This document shows positions 27,068-36,220 of a stretch of DNA of 64,000 nucleotides, piece after piece. The stretch covers positions 372,001 through 436,000 of the forward strand of contig NZ_JAPPRR010000001.1 in the NCBI RefSeq assembly GCF_026719705.1, given 5' to 3'. Position 1 is the stretch's first letter; each line of letters opens with the position of its first letter. The translations under genes were made by a program, and so were the position numbers. The notes beneath the pieces are model-generated. The model saw only the letters and a program-made list of their open reading frames with translations, had not been told where the DNA came from and did not search any database. This DNA is from Pseudokordiimonas caeni. GTDB lineage: Bacteria; Pseudomonadota; Alphaproteobacteria; Sphingomonadales; Kordiimonadaceae.

Positions 27068-28321
27068 ATGCAGCAAAGCCCGACGACCCAATCGCAAGTC
27101 CGGAATCCCTACCGTGTCATGGTAGTGGATGACAGTGCGATCATTCGCGGGTTCCTCAGCCGGTATCTTGCAGATGACGCTTTCATCGATGTGGTGACCA
27201 CCGCCAACAATGGCGTCATGGCCCTGCGCGCGCTTGATAATTATGATATCGAGGCCATCGTCCTCGATATCGAAATGCCTGAAATGGATGGCATGACGGC
27301 CCTGCCGAAGCTTCTGGAGAAGAAGCCGGATGTGCAGATCGTGATGGCCTCGACCCTGACCCGCAAGAATGCCGAAATCTCGATGCGCGCGCTGCAGCTT
27401 GGCGCTGTCGACTATGTGCCGAAGCCTGAAACTGCGCGGTCGGTGAACGCCAGCATCGATTTCCGACAGGAACTGGTGGAAAAGGTGAAGGCGTGGGCGG
27501 CCCGCGCCCGCAAGAAGCGCAATCAGGACCTGCCGAGCCAGGGTGACGCGCCAGCGGCACCAACGGCAGGGACCGGGCGTCTCAGCGCCGGTTTCGTGAC
27601 GGCGGCCCGGCCGGCGGTTCGTCCGGCCCCGACCTTTGTGCGACCCGGCCGCGAGGCACCTGCCGTTGCTGCCAAGGAAGAACCCGCTATCCTGCCGGGT
27701 GCTGCGGGCGCCAAAGTCACCCTGCGTGCGGGCTCCATGCGGCGGCCTAAGATATTGGCCATCGGGTCCTCGACCGGCGGACCGCAGGCCCTGATGAAAT
27801 TCTTTGCCCAGTTCACCAAGGCACCCGAAGTGCCGGTGCTTATCACCCAGCATATGCCGGCGAATTTCACGGCGATCCTTGCCAAGCATCTCGGCCAGTC
27901 GACCGGTTGGCCTTCAAACGAGGGGCAGGACGGCGAAGCGGTGAAACCGGGGCATATCTATGTGGCGCCGGGCGGGCGGCACATGGAAGTGACGGAAGGC
28001 GAGGGCGCGGTGCGCATCCGCCTGACCGATGACCCGCCCGAAAATTTCTGCCGTCCGGCTGTGGATCCGATGTTTCGCAGCCTTGCCCGTGTTTATGGCG
28101 ACACCGTGCTTGCGGTGGTGCTGACCGGCATGGGGCATGACGGCATGAAGGGGGCTCGCGAACTGACGCGGGCTGGCGGTACAGTGATGGCGCAGGATGA
28201 AGCCACCAGCGTTGTCTGGGGGATGCCGGGGGCGGTTGCCACGGCCGGGCTTTGTACGGAAATTCTGCCGCTCCAGGACCTTGGTGTCCGGACGGCCAAA
28301 CGACTGCAAGGAGTGGCCTGA
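27068..28321 (+). CDS. cheB: chemotaxis methylesterase/deamidase CheB
   Basis: A 417-residue enzyme with an N-terminal receiver (Asp67 in VLDIEMPEMDG), a long linker (about 145-230) rich in Ala and Pro, and a C-terminal esterase domain. The catalytic triad of the family is visible: Ser in GSSTGGPQ, His in TQHMPANF and Asp in GMGHDGMKG. It removes methyl groups from receptors, countering CheR. The stop overlaps the cheR start by one base. Confidence 0.95.
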   Translation: MQQSPTTQSQVRNPYRVMVVDDSAIIRGFLSRYLADDAFIDVVTTANNGVMALRALDNYDIEAIVLDIEMPEMDGMTALPKLLEKKPDVQIVMASTLTRKNAEISMRALQLGAVDYVPKPETARSVNASIDFRQELVEKVKAWAARARKKRNQDLPSQGDAPAAPTAGTGRLSAGFVTAARPAVRPAPTFVRPGREAPAVAAKEEPAILPGAAGAKVTLRAGSMRRPKILAIGSSTGGPQALMKFFAQFTKAPEVPVLITQHMPANFTAILAKHLGQSTGWPSNEGQDGEAVKPGHIYVAPGGRHMEVTEGEGAVRIRLTDDPPENFCRPAVDPMFRSLARVYGDTVLAVVLTGMGHDGMKGARELTRAGGTVMAQDEATSVVWGMPGAVATAGLCTEILPLQDLGVRTAKRLQGVA

Positions 28322-29160
28322 TGCGCACAGAAGATTTTACGTTTCTGGCCGAAGCGCTGAAGCAGCGTTCAGGGCTGATGCTGACGGCGGACAAGGTATA
28401 TCTCCTTGAAAGCCGGCTAACGCCGCTGGCGCGCAAACGCGGCCTTGATACGCTTGATGCTTTGATCCAGAAGCTCCGGATCAGTCGGGACGAAGCCTTG
28501 TGGAAGGATGTCACGGAAGCGATGACGACGAACGAATCGTTCTTCTTCCGCGATACCACGCCGTTTGATCTGTTCCGCAACCACGTACTGCCGGGGATGC
28601 TGAAGGCGCGCGCAGCGACAAAACGCCTGCGGATCTGGTGCGCGGCTGCCTCGACAGGGCAGGAACCCTATTCGCTCGCCATCATCCTCAAGGAAAATGC
28701 GGCCAAGCTCGCTGGCTGGAATGTGGAAATTGTCGGTACCGATATCTGCACCCAAGTGCTTGAAAAGGCACGGGCGGGCACCTATAGCCAGTTTGAGGTA
28801 CAGCGCGGCCTGCCGATCCAGATGCTGATCAAATACTTCCGCCAGGACGGGGACGTGTGGCGCATCAACGATGATATCCGCTCGATGGTCAGCTACCGTC
28901 CCTTCAATCTTCTGCAAAGTTTTGCAGGCATGGGCACATTTGATGTCATTTATTGCCGCAATGTTCTGATCTACTTCGATCAACCCACCAAACGCGACGT
29001 GCTGGATCGCATGCGCCGGGTGTTGGGGAATGATGGCGCCCTGTTCCTGGGCGCCGCCGAGACTGTCCTTGGCATTACGGATGCCTTCCGCCCGGTTCGT
29101 GGCCAGCGGGGGCTGTATGTGCCTTCGGACGGCACAAGTGAACAACTGATGGGCCTTTGA
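28321..29160 (+). CDS. cheR: chemotaxis protein methyltransferase CheR
   Basis: A 279-residue SAM-dependent enzyme that methylates glutamates on chemoreceptors. The N-terminal helical domain has VTEAMTTNESFFFRD, followed by the Rossmann domain with IWCAAASTGQEPYSLAI (SAM loop), the IVGTDI acidic turn and the late FDVIYCRNVLIYFD motif. ATG 28321 is reached through a TGATG overlap with cheB. It completes the che enzyme set. Confidence 0.95.
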   Translation: MRTEDFTFLAEALKQRSGLMLTADKVYLLESRLTPLARKRGLDTLDALIQKLRISRDEALWKDVTEAMTTNESFFFRDTTPFDLFRNHVLPGMLKARAATKRLRIWCAAASTGQEPYSLAIILKENAAKLAGWNVEIVGTDICTQVLEKARAGTYSQFEVQRGLPIQMLIKYFRQDGDVWRINDDIRSMVSYRPFNLLQSFAGMGTFDVIYCRNVLIYFDQPTKRDVLDRMRRVLGNDGALFLGAAETVLGITDAFRPVRGQRGLYVPSDGTSEQLMGL

Positions 29161-29168
29161 ACCACACC

Positions 29169-30026
29169 ATGAAACGCCTTAAAGCGCTGACCGCGGCCTT
29201 CGTCGCCGCCCTTGTCCTTGCCACCCTGCCTGCCTCTGCCGATGATGCGGCCGCACTGCGCAACCGTATTGCGGTTTCAGACATTGCAGACCGCACGGGT
29301 ACGAAAACGCTGACGCCCGATTTCCTGAAGTCGGGGCAGGAAGCAGTTGTAGCCCTGCTTGAGCAAAAAGACCGCTACCGGCCGCTGACCCGCGATCTGT
29401 TGCAAAGCGATCTCGACGATCCCTTCAGCCGCCTCGGCGCGGATGCCACGATCGGTATCGTGATTCAGGAAATCAACAAAACGAGCGAAGTCGACAAGGG
29501 CTTCCTGAAACGCAAGAAAACGGAAACCGCTTCGATCCGTGTCGAGTTCACGCTCTCTGATGCGCAGACAAGCAGTGTGATCTATCAGGTGACGGCAGAT
29601 GGTAACTCGCAGGCGGACTCGAAAACGATCCTTGGCCTTGGCAAGAAGGACGAAAAGCTCCTGACCATCGAAGACCGCGCCTTCAACGCTGCCCTTGAGG
29701 CAGTCTCCGGCCGCCTTCTGGAAAAGCTGGATGCCCGCCCGTGGCGCACCTCGATCCGCAGCATCGATGGCGACCGGCTGCTGCTTTCAGCCGGCGACCG
29801 CGACGGCCTGCAACTGGGCGACCGGCTGGCCGTCGTGCGGCGCGGTTTTGCCATGGGCGAAGGCCCGGCACCGATCGACTGGCTGGCGACTGTAGAGGTT
29901 GAAACCTTTAATGCCGATAGCCGCGCTGTCGCCCGTCTTGTGGAAGACGGCATCGCCGGCGCCGGTGACTGGCGTACCTCGCAAGGGGTCTATGTCACCC
30001 GGCTTGATCCGTCGAAGCCTTTCTGA
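29169..30026 (+). CDS. secreted protein of unknown function, CsgG/FlgT-like features
   Basis: A 285-residue protein with a signal peptide (about 1-22, ending PASA). The N-terminal half, IAVSDIADRTGTKTLTPDF followed by a segment on parameter-dependent repetition of strands, resembles the CsgG/HfaB fold, and the C-terminal part (LQLGDRLAVVRRG and VEVETFNADSRAVARLV) resembles the last domain of flagellar protein FlgT. Neither match is firm. The ATG at 29169 is nine bases after cheR in the same direction, so it is likely the last gene of the che operon; a TTG at 29157 is possible. A role in the outer membrane or flagellar basal region is inference. Confidence 0.75.
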   Translation: MKRLKALTAAFVAALVLATLPASADDAAALRNRIAVSDIADRTGTKTLTPDFLKSGQEAVVALLEQKDRYRPLTRDLLQSDLDDPFSRLGADATIGIVIQEINKTSEVDKGFLKRKKTETASIRVEFTLSDAQTSSVIYQVTADGNSQADSKTILGLGKKDEKLLTIEDRAFNAALEAVSGRLLEKLDARPWRTSIRSIDGDRLLLSAGDRDGLQLGDRLAVVRRGFAMGEGPAPIDWLATVEVETFNADSRAVARLVEDGIAGAGDWRTSQGVYVTRLDPSKPF

Positions 30027-30049
30027 TCAAGAGTATATTCAAATGAAAT

Positions 30050-30074
30050 GGGCGGCCAGTGGCCGCCCTTTTTA
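30050..30074. terminator. terminator between the che operon and ctrA
   Basis: Arms GGGCGGCC and GGCCGCCC flank a three-base loop and are followed by TTTTTTA on the plus strand. It lies between converging genes (30026 and 30094) and mainly serves the che operon. Confidence 0.88.
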
Positions 30075-30093
30075 GATTCGATGGATTACAGGA

Positions 30094-30798
30094 TCAGCTG
30101 GCCGCCGCTTCGGCGCCGCCTTCGGATCCGTCTCGCAGCACATAGCCGCGGCCCCAGACGGTTTCGATGTAATTCTCGCCGCCCGTGGCATTGGCGAGCT
30201 TCTTGCGGAGCTTGCAGATGAACACATCAATGATCTTGAGTTCCGGCTCGTCGATCCCGCCATACAGGTGGTTGAGGAACATTTCCTTGGTAAGCGTCGT
30301 GCCTTTCCGGAGGGAAAGGAGTTCGAGCATCGCATATTCCTTGCCGGTCAGGTGCACGCGGCTGCCGGCGGCCTCGACCGTTTTGGTGTCAAGGTTGACA
30401 GCGAGCTTGCCGGTGCGGATCACCGATTGTGAATGGCCCTTGGAGCGGCGCACGATGGCATGGATGCGGGCGACCATTTCTTCCTTGTGGAAGGGTTTGG
30501 TCAGATAGTCGTCAGCACCGAAGCCGAGGCCCTTGACCTTGGCCTCCATCTCGGAAAGGCCGGAAAGGATGAGGATCGGGGTATTGACCTTGGCGGTGCG
30601 CAGCTTTTTCAGCACGTCGTAGCCGTGCATATCCGGCAGGTTCAGATCAAGAAGGATGATGTCATAGTCGTAGAGCTTGCCAAGGTCGAGGCCCTCTTCC
30701 CCGAGGTCGGTGCTGTAGACATTGAACCCTTCCGCAGTCAGCATCAGTTCGATGCTGCGGGTCATGGTCGGATCATCTTCGATGAGTAGTACGCGCAT
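30094..30798 (-). CDS. ctrA: cell-cycle response regulator CtrA
   Basis: A 234-residue OmpR-class regulator. The receiver opens [20 protein letters not shown], has Asp51 in [16 protein letters not shown] and the Lys in YLTKPF; the C-terminal winged helix contains [32 protein letters not shown] split over its recognition helix. This sequence is characteristic of CtrA. Phosphorylated via CckA-ChpT, it controls flagellar, chemotaxis, and cell-division genes through TTAA-N7-TTAA sites. The upstream spacer shared with fliI contains TTAA motifs, so autoregulation is plausible. Confidence 0.97.
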   Translation of the reverse strand: MRVLLIEDDPTMTRSIELMLTAEGFNVYSTDLGEEGLDLGKLYDYDIILLDLNLPDMHGYDVLKKLRTAKVNTPILILSGLSEMEAKVKGLGFGADDYLTKPFHKEEMVARIHAIVRRSKGHSQSVIRTGKLAVNLDTKTVEAAGSRVHLTGKEYAMLELLSLRKGTTLTKEMFLNHLYGGIDEPELKIIDVFICKLRKKLANATGGENYIETVWGRGYVLRDGSEGGAEAAAS

Positions 30799-30831
30799 CC
30801 TGGTTTCTCCTGGTGCCGCCCGCTATATTGG

Positions 30832-30851
30832 TTAATGTTAATCAAGGTTAA
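30832..30851. promoter_or_regulatory. cluster of CtrA-type TTAA motifs between ctrA and fliI
   Basis: Three TTAA tetramers occur in 20 bases (30832-30835, 30838-30841, 30848-30851). The last two form TTAA-N6-TTAAC, one base tighter than the Caulobacter consensus TTAA-N7-TTAA. They lie 34-53 bases upstream of ctrA and about 150 upstream of fliI, in a divergent spacer. Confidence 0.5.
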
Positions 30852-30998
30852 CAGAAAAGTCTAAGTAAAATCTTAGAGACTTTGGTCGAATGTTCCAAAA
30901 AGGGCGGCCCGTTGCATCTGACCTTGCAACAAAGGCCCGGCAGGGCGAGAATGCATCGAGCCGCCCTTGTTTTCGCGGCGCCGGAGTTTTTCAAGGCC

Positions 30999-32369
30999 AT
31001 GCAGTCGCTCGTTCAGGAAATCAGCCGCATCCAGACGGTCAGCCATTATGGCCGGGTCACCGGGGTGCGCGGCCTGCTTGTCGAGGTCGGCGGGATCGAG
31101 CAGCATGTGGCTGTAGGCTCCCGGCTCAAGGTCGAAACGCGCGATGGACGCTCCGTTCCTGTCGAAATTGTCGGTTTTCAGCGCGGCGTGGCGCTTGGCA
31201 TGCCTTACGGTGCCGTTGAAGGCATCGGTGTCGGCTGCAAGGCGGTGCTGGCACAGAGCGACCCTGTGGCCTATCCGAGCGACGCCTGGCTTGGCCGCGT
31301 GCTCAATGCCTTCGGCGAGCCGATCGACGGCAAGGGGCCGGTGGCGATGGGGCCACGTCCCTTCATGCTGAAGGCCAATCCGCCGGCTGCCCACAGCCGC
31401 CAGCGGGTCGGGCCGAAGATCGATCTTGGTGTGCGGGCGCTGAACAGCTTCATCAGCTGCTGCCAAGGCCAGCGGATGGGTATCTTCGCAGGCTCCGGTG
31501 TGGGCAAATCGGTCCTCATGTCGATGATCGCGCGCTATTCAAGCGCCGATGTCAACGTGATCGGCCTTGTGGGCGAACGCGGCCGCGAGGTGCAGGAATT
31601 TATCGAGGACGATCTCGGAGAAGACGGTCTTGCCCGGTCTGTCGTCATCGTGGCGACAAGCGACGAATCCGCCCTCATGCGCCGTCAGGCTGCCTATATG
31701 ACCATGACGGTCGCTGAATATTTCCGCGACCGTCAGGCCGAGGTCATGTGCCTGATGGACAGCGTGACCCGCTTTGCCATGGCGCAGCGCGAGATCGGGC
31801 TCGCCGGCGGCGAACCGCCAACCTCCAAGGGCTACACGCCGACCGTGTTCAACGAGCTGCCGCGCCTTCTGGAGCGCGCCGGGCCGGGGCCGAAGGGGCT
31901 TGGCAATATCACCGGCCTTTTCACCGTGCTGGTGGAAGGTGACGACCATAACGAGCCGGTGGCGGATGCCGTGCGCGGTATTCTTGACGGCCATATCGTG
32001 ATGGAGCGGGCGATTGCCGAACGTGGCCGCTATCCCGCCATCAATGTACTGAAATCGATCAGCCGGACGATGCCCCGCTGCAATACCGAATTCGAAAACC
32101 TGCTGGTGCGCGAGGCAAAGCGCTATATGGCGGCTTATTCCGACATGGAAGAGATGATCCGCCTTGGTGCCTACCGGCCGGGATCGAACGCCGAGGTCGA
32201 TGCGGCGATCCAGTATTTTCCTTTTCTGGAGGAATATCTCAGCCAGTGGAAGGACGACCATACACCGTTATTAGAGGGCTATGAACGCTTGCGCGAAATT
32301 CTGGAAACCGGACCGGCGGCGATGGCAATCCGCCAGTTCGAAAGTGGCCAGGGTCTTGCAAGGGGCTAG
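30999..32369 (+). CDS. fliI: flagellar export ATPase FliI
   Basis: A 456-residue F1-beta-like ATPase that energises the flagellar type III export apparatus. Motifs: Walker A GSGVGKS, Walker B region [21 protein letters not shown] split across the conserved helix, and the family [18 protein letters not shown] segment. ATG 30999 ([12 protein letters not shown]) matches the usual FliI N-terminus; ATG 30951 would add 16 poorly conserved residues. It is divergent from ctrA and precedes fliJ by 51 bases, separate from the main flagellar operon. Confidence 0.95.
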   Translation: MQSLVQEISRIQTVSHYGRVTGVRGLLVEVGGIEQHVAVGSRLKVETRDGRSVPVEIVGFQRGVALGMPYGAVEGIGVGCKAVLAQSDPVAYPSDAWLGRVLNAFGEPIDGKGPVAMGPRPFMLKANPPAAHSRQRVGPKIDLGVRALNSFISCCQGQRMGIFAGSGVGKSVLMSMIARYSSADVNVIGLVGERGREVQEFIEDDLGEDGLARSVVIVATSDESALMRRQAAYMTMTVAEYFRDRQAEVMCLMDSVTRFAMAQREIGLAGGEPPTSKGYTPTVFNELPRLLERAGPGPKGLGNITGLFTVLVEGDDHNEPVADAVRGILDGHIVMERAIAERGRYPAINVLKSISRTMPRCNTEFENLLVREAKRYMAAYSDMEEMIRLGAYRPGSNAEVDAAIQYFPFLEEYLSQWKDDHTPLLEGYERLREILETGPAAMAIRQFESGQGLARG

Positions 32370-32420
32370 GGGCATCGGGATTAACCCGATGGTGACACTT
32401 TTCGGATAGAAAGGACCGTC

Positions 32421-32825
32421 ATGAGCAGGCTGGACCACATCATCCGTCTCCGCAAATGGGAGCTCGACGAAAAACGCCGCGTCCTCAGCGACTTGCAGCG
32501 TGAAAGCGACGAGCTACAGAATGCGCTCGACCGCCTTGGCGCCGAGGTTGCCGCTGAAAGCCGGCGGCCCGCCGGTGAGTTCGAGGCGGTCACTTTTGCC
32601 GCCTATCTCGAAGGGGCCCGCCAGCGCCGGCAACTTCTGCACGACCGGATCGAGCGCAAGGAAGAAGAAATCACCCGCCAGCAGGACGCTGTCTCCGAGG
32701 CCTTCAAGGAACTGAAGACCTTTGAAGTCGCCCGCGACCGGGAGACGGAGCGCGAGATGCGCCTTGAAGCGCGGATCGAGCAACAGGGGCTGGATGAGCA
32801 GGGCCTAAGGGCTTTCGTCGGCTAG
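32421..32825 (+). CDS. fliJ: flagellar export chaperone FliJ
   Basis: A 134-residue protein that is nearly all charged coiled coil, with the opening MSRLDHIIRLRKWELDEKRR typical of alphaproteobacterial FliJ. It resembles the gamma stalk of F1-ATPase and couples FliI to FlhA. It follows fliI directly, the normal arrangement. Confidence 0.92.
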   Translation: MSRLDHIIRLRKWELDEKRRVLSDLQRESDELQNALDRLGAEVAAESRRPAGEFEAVTFAAYLEGARQRRQLLHDRIERKEEEITRQQDAVSEAFKELKTFEVARDRETEREMRLEARIEQQGLDEQGLRAFVG

Positions 32826-32886
32826 GCATTTCCGGATTTTCTTCCCCCCCGCCTTCTGCTAAGCATATGCGGAAGGGAGCCTAGCC

Positions 32887-34311
32887 GTGTCTTCAGACCA
32901 TCGCACGCGATCATCCGGGCGCACGCCGCCGCCAACGCCAGAGGCGCTGAGGGCTGCACTTGCGCGTGTGCAGCAGCTTGACCAGCGCCATCACATGCAC
33001 CCCTTCACAGACCCGCGCGCGCTGGTGCAGGCGCCGCCTTTCGTGATGGATGCCGCCCAGGGCTGCTATGTGATGGGGCAGGGCCTGAGGCTCCTCGATG
33101 CGATGGCGGGGCTTGGCTGCGTCAATATCGGCTATGGCCGGCCTGAACTTGCCGAGGTCGCGGCCGAGACCATGAAGCGGATGAGCTTCTATCACAGTTT
33201 TGCCGGGGTCACGAACCCGCCGGCTGCGGAACTGGCTGCGCGCATCGCGGCGCTGGCCCCCGGCGCGCTGAACCGCGTCTTTTTCGCGAATTCAGGGTCC
33301 GAGGCTAACGAGACGGCGATCAAGCTGATCAATCTTTACTGGCGCCGCCGCGGCCAGCCGGGGCGGCGGCTGCTGATTTCCCGCGACTTTGCCTATCATG
33401 GCAGCACGGTGGCGACGAGTGCACTGAACGGCCTCACCGCCATGCACAAGCCTTTCGGTATTCGCACCGTGGGGCATGTGGCGCATGTGGCGGCACCCTT
33501 CTGGTATCGCTTCGGCGGTGATCTGACGCCGGAAGAGTTCGGCAAGCGGGCGGCCGACGCCGTCGAACAGAAGATCATGGAACTGGGCCCGCAGAATGTG
33601 GCGGCGGTGTTTGCTGAACCCATCCAGTGCACGCTTGGTGCCATCATCCCGCCCGAAAGCTATTGGCCGCGTGTCGAGGCGATCTGCCGCAAGCATGAAA
33701 TCCTGCTGGTTGCCGATGAAGTGGTCACGGGCTTCGGTCGGACCGGCCGCTGGTTCGCGCAAGAAACGTTCGGCTTTCAGGCCGACCTCATGACGCTCGC
33801 CAAGGGGCTTTCCTCGGGCTACCAGCCGATTTCGGCGCTGGTGATGAGCGACGATTTCTCGGACGTGATCGGCGGGCAATCGGAAGTGCTGCAACATGGC
33901 TTCACCACGTCAGCCCATCCGGTGGCGGCGGCGGTTGCGCTTAAGAATCTCGAGATTCTGGACGAGGAAAAGCTCGTCACTCGGATTGCAGACGATATCG
34001 GGCCCTATTTCGCCGCACGCCTGACAACGCTTGAACAGCATCCGTTGGTGGGTGAAGTGCGCGTGTCCGGGCTGATTGCGGGAATCGAGATTACGGAAGA
34101 CAAGAAAAGTCGCCGCCAGTATCCGGTCGACCTTGGTGTTGACCAATTGGTGGGGCAGGCGGCGCTTGCCCGTGGCCTGATTGTGCGGCCCGCCGGGAAT
34201 GTGCTTGTTCTTTGTCCGCCCTTTGTGATCAGCCACGCCGAGGTTGATTTCATCGTGGACGCGCTCGCCGAAGCGCTGGACCAAATTCACACGGCGTTGA
34301 TGGCTTCCTGA
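32887..34311 (+). CDS. class III aminotransferase (omega-amino acid:pyruvate type)
   Basis: A 474-residue PLP enzyme. The class III signature is VADEVVTGFGRTGRWFAQE, the Schiff-base lysine is in TLAKGLSSGYQPISA, and the FFANSGSEANETAIKLIN motif binds the phosphate. The N-terminus contains HHMHPFTD, common to beta-alanine/omega-amino acid and putrescine-type transaminases. The GTG start at 32887 is preceded by GGGAG. Amine substrate is unknown. It lies 61 bases downstream of fliJ but is a metabolic gene, and it may have its own promoter. Confidence 0.9.
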   Translation: MSSDHRTRSSGRTPPPTPEALRAALARVQQLDQRHHMHPFTDPRALVQAPPFVMDAAQGCYVMGQGLRLLDAMAGLGCVNIGYGRPELAEVAAETMKRMSFYHSFAGVTNPPAAELAARIAALAPGALNRVFFANSGSEANETAIKLINLYWRRRGQPGRRLLISRDFAYHGSTVATSALNGLTAMHKPFGIRTVGHVAHVAAPFWYRFGGDLTPEEFGKRAADAVEQKIMELGPQNVAAVFAEPIQCTLGAIIPPESYWPRVEAICRKHEILLVADEVVTGFGRTGRWFAQETFGFQADLMTLAKGLSSGYQPISALVMSDDFSDVIGGQSEVLQHGFTTSAHPVAAAVALKNLEILDEEKLVTRIADDIGPYFAARLTTLEQHPLVGEVRVSGLIAGIEITEDKKSRRQYPVDLGVDQLVGQAALARGLIVRPAGNVLVLCPPFVISHAEVDFIVDALAEALDQIHTALMAS

Positions 34312-34409
34312 TTCATGCCCGTTGACTTTCAAGTCGGACGCAATAGACAATCCAACCCATAAGAACGGGGGCGCGCCGTCCATCGGCGCCCATTGAGACG
34401 GGATCGCAT

Positions 34410-36185
34410 ATGGAGCTGCTCGGGCCTTACATCGCCATCGGCGTGGTGGCGTTGATGTTCTACCTGTTCACGCGGGAGAAGTATCCGCCGGAGATGGTCG
34501 CCCTTGGCGGGGTCACCATTTTCCTGCTGACAGGCATCCTGAAAACCGACGATCTCCTGAAAGCCCTGTCGAACAGCGCGCCGATCACGATTGCCGCCAT
34601 GTTCGTGCTGTCGGCCGCGCTTGTGCGCACAGGGTTCCTCACCCGCTTCACTCATCTGCTGAAGGTGACCGGCAAGCGCCATCCGTGGGCGCTGATGCCG
34701 CTTCTGCTGATCCCGACGATGGCGGCGTCCGCCTTCGTGAACAACACACCGCTTGTCATGGTGATGATACCGGTCGTCATGTCGGTAGCGCGCGACCTTG
34801 GCAAGGCTGCATCCAAATATCTGATCCCGCTCTCCTACGCCGCGATCCTTGGCGGCACCTGTACGATGATCGGCACCTCCACGAACATTCTGGTGGATGG
34901 TGTGGCTCGTGCGCAGGGACTTGAGCCCTTCGGCCTGTTCGAGATCAGCATCCTCGGTATCCTGATTGCGGCGGCCGGCATGATCTATATGGCGCTCATC
35001 GGCGTTCACCTGCTGCCGGACCGTTCGTCTCTTGCCGAGATGGTCACGGGCGGACAGAAGCAACGCTACCTGACTGACGCGCTCATCAACGAAGGCTCGC
35101 CCCTTGTTGGCAAGACGATCAAGGAAGTGACCCAGTTCAAATCGCGCGGCATCACGATTGTCGACGTCATCCGGGACGATCGCTCCCGGCGCGGGCATCT
35201 GGCCGATATCGTCCTGCAGCCGCAGGACAGGATCGTGCTGAAGTCCGGCATCGCCGAGGTGCTGAGCCTGAAGGAAGAAAGCGACGTTTCGCTGGGCGCC
35301 CCTAGTGGCCTTTCGGCCGTGACGGAGCGGGCGGCCATCGTCTATGAAGCCCTCGTGGCGCCGCAAAGCCCGCTCATCGGCCATCCGCTACGCGACCAGC
35401 GCCTGCGCCGCCGCTATGGCATCTATGTGGTGGCGATCCACCGCCACGGTGAAAACCTTGGTACCATGATTGCCGATGTGGCGCCGAAGGCCGGCGATAC
35501 GCTCCTGATCGAGGGCAGTATTGAGGATATACGTCGTTTCGCAGACGAAATGAACCTCATCAATCTTTCGGAAACTACCGAACGCGCCTACAGGCGCAGC
35601 CGCGCGCCGCTTGCTGCTGCCATCATGGCGGGCGTTGTGACGCTCGCCGCCTTTGACGTGATGCCGATTGCGGGGCTCGCCGTCATCGGCATGGTTGCCG
35701 TTCTGTTCACCGGCTGCCTTGACCCCGACGAGGCGTTCGAGGCGATCGATGGCCGCCTCCTGACGTTGATCATGGCCATGCTTGCCGTGGGGGCGGGGCT
35801 TGATGCCACCGGCGCCGTCGAAATGATGGTGAACTCTGTGGTGCCGTTCCTCACCGACTTGCCACCCTATGTGTTGCTGGCGGCCGTCTATATCGTTGCA
35901 TCCGGACTGACAGAAATTGTCACCAACAATGCCGTCGCGGTGATCCTGACCCCCATCGCGATCAGCCTCGCTGTCAAGCTCGGGCTTGATCCACGGGCTT
36001 TTGTCGTGGTGGTCATGTTCGGCGCAAGCGCCAGCTTCGCGACTCCTATCGGCTACCAGACAAACACGCTTGTTTACAGCGCTGGGGGCTACCGCTTCAC
36101 CGATTTCATGAAGGCGGGTTCGCCGCTCAATATCCTGTGCGGCATCGTGACTGTTATCGTCGTGCCGTTCCTTTGGCCGCTTTGA
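34410..36185 (+). CDS. SLC13/CitM-type permease with two TrkA-C domains
   Basis: A 591-residue membrane protein. Two membrane halves (about residues 1-200 and 400-591) carry the Ile-Thr superfamily motifs NNTPLVMVMIP and TNNAVAVILTP with the later GYQTNTLVY. Between them are two soluble TrkA-C (RCK_C) domains (about 215-290 and 310-390). This architecture is common among sodium-coupled sulfate, dicarboxylate or divalent-anion carriers; substrate is not predictable here. It is followed by a hairpin shared with the converging EamA gene. Confidence 0.88.
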   Translation: MELLGPYIAIGVVALMFYLFTREKYPPEMVALGGVTIFLLTGILKTDDLLKALSNSAPITIAAMFVLSAALVRTGFLTRFTHLLKVTGKRHPWALMPLLLIPTMAASAFVNNTPLVMVMIPVVMSVARDLGKAASKYLIPLSYAAILGGTCTMIGTSTNILVDGVARAQGLEPFGLFEISILGILIAAAGMIYMALIGVHLLPDRSSLAEMVTGGQKQRYLTDALINEGSPLVGKTIKEVTQFKSRGITIVDVIRDDRSRRGHLADIVLQPQDRIVLKSGIAEVLSLKEESDVSLGAPSGLSAVTERAAIVYEALVAPQSPLIGHPLRDQRLRRRYGIYVVAIHRHGENLGTMIADVAPKAGDTLLIEGSIEDIRRFADEMNLINLSETTERAYRRSRAPLAAAIMAGVVTLAAFDVMPIAGLAVIGMVAVLFTGCLDPDEAFEAIDGRLLTLIMAMLAVGAGLDATGAVEMMVNSVVPFLTDLPPYVLLAAVYIVASGLTEIVTNNAVAVILTPIAISLAVKLGLDPRAFVVVVMFGASASFATPIGYQTNTLVYSAGGYRFTDFMKAGSPLNILCGIVTVIVVPFLWPL

Positions 36186-36190
36186 GGCAC

Positions 36191-36220
36191 CCGCCGGGCA
36201 GCCGTCAGGCTGCCGGGCGG
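36191..36220. terminator. GC-rich hairpin at the junction of two converging transporter genes
   Basis: CCGCCGGGCAGCC and GGCTGCCGGGCGG pair with one mismatch around GTCA. The stop codon of the minus-strand gene lies in the loop. There is no T tract, so termination by this element alone is unsure. Confidence 0.5.
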
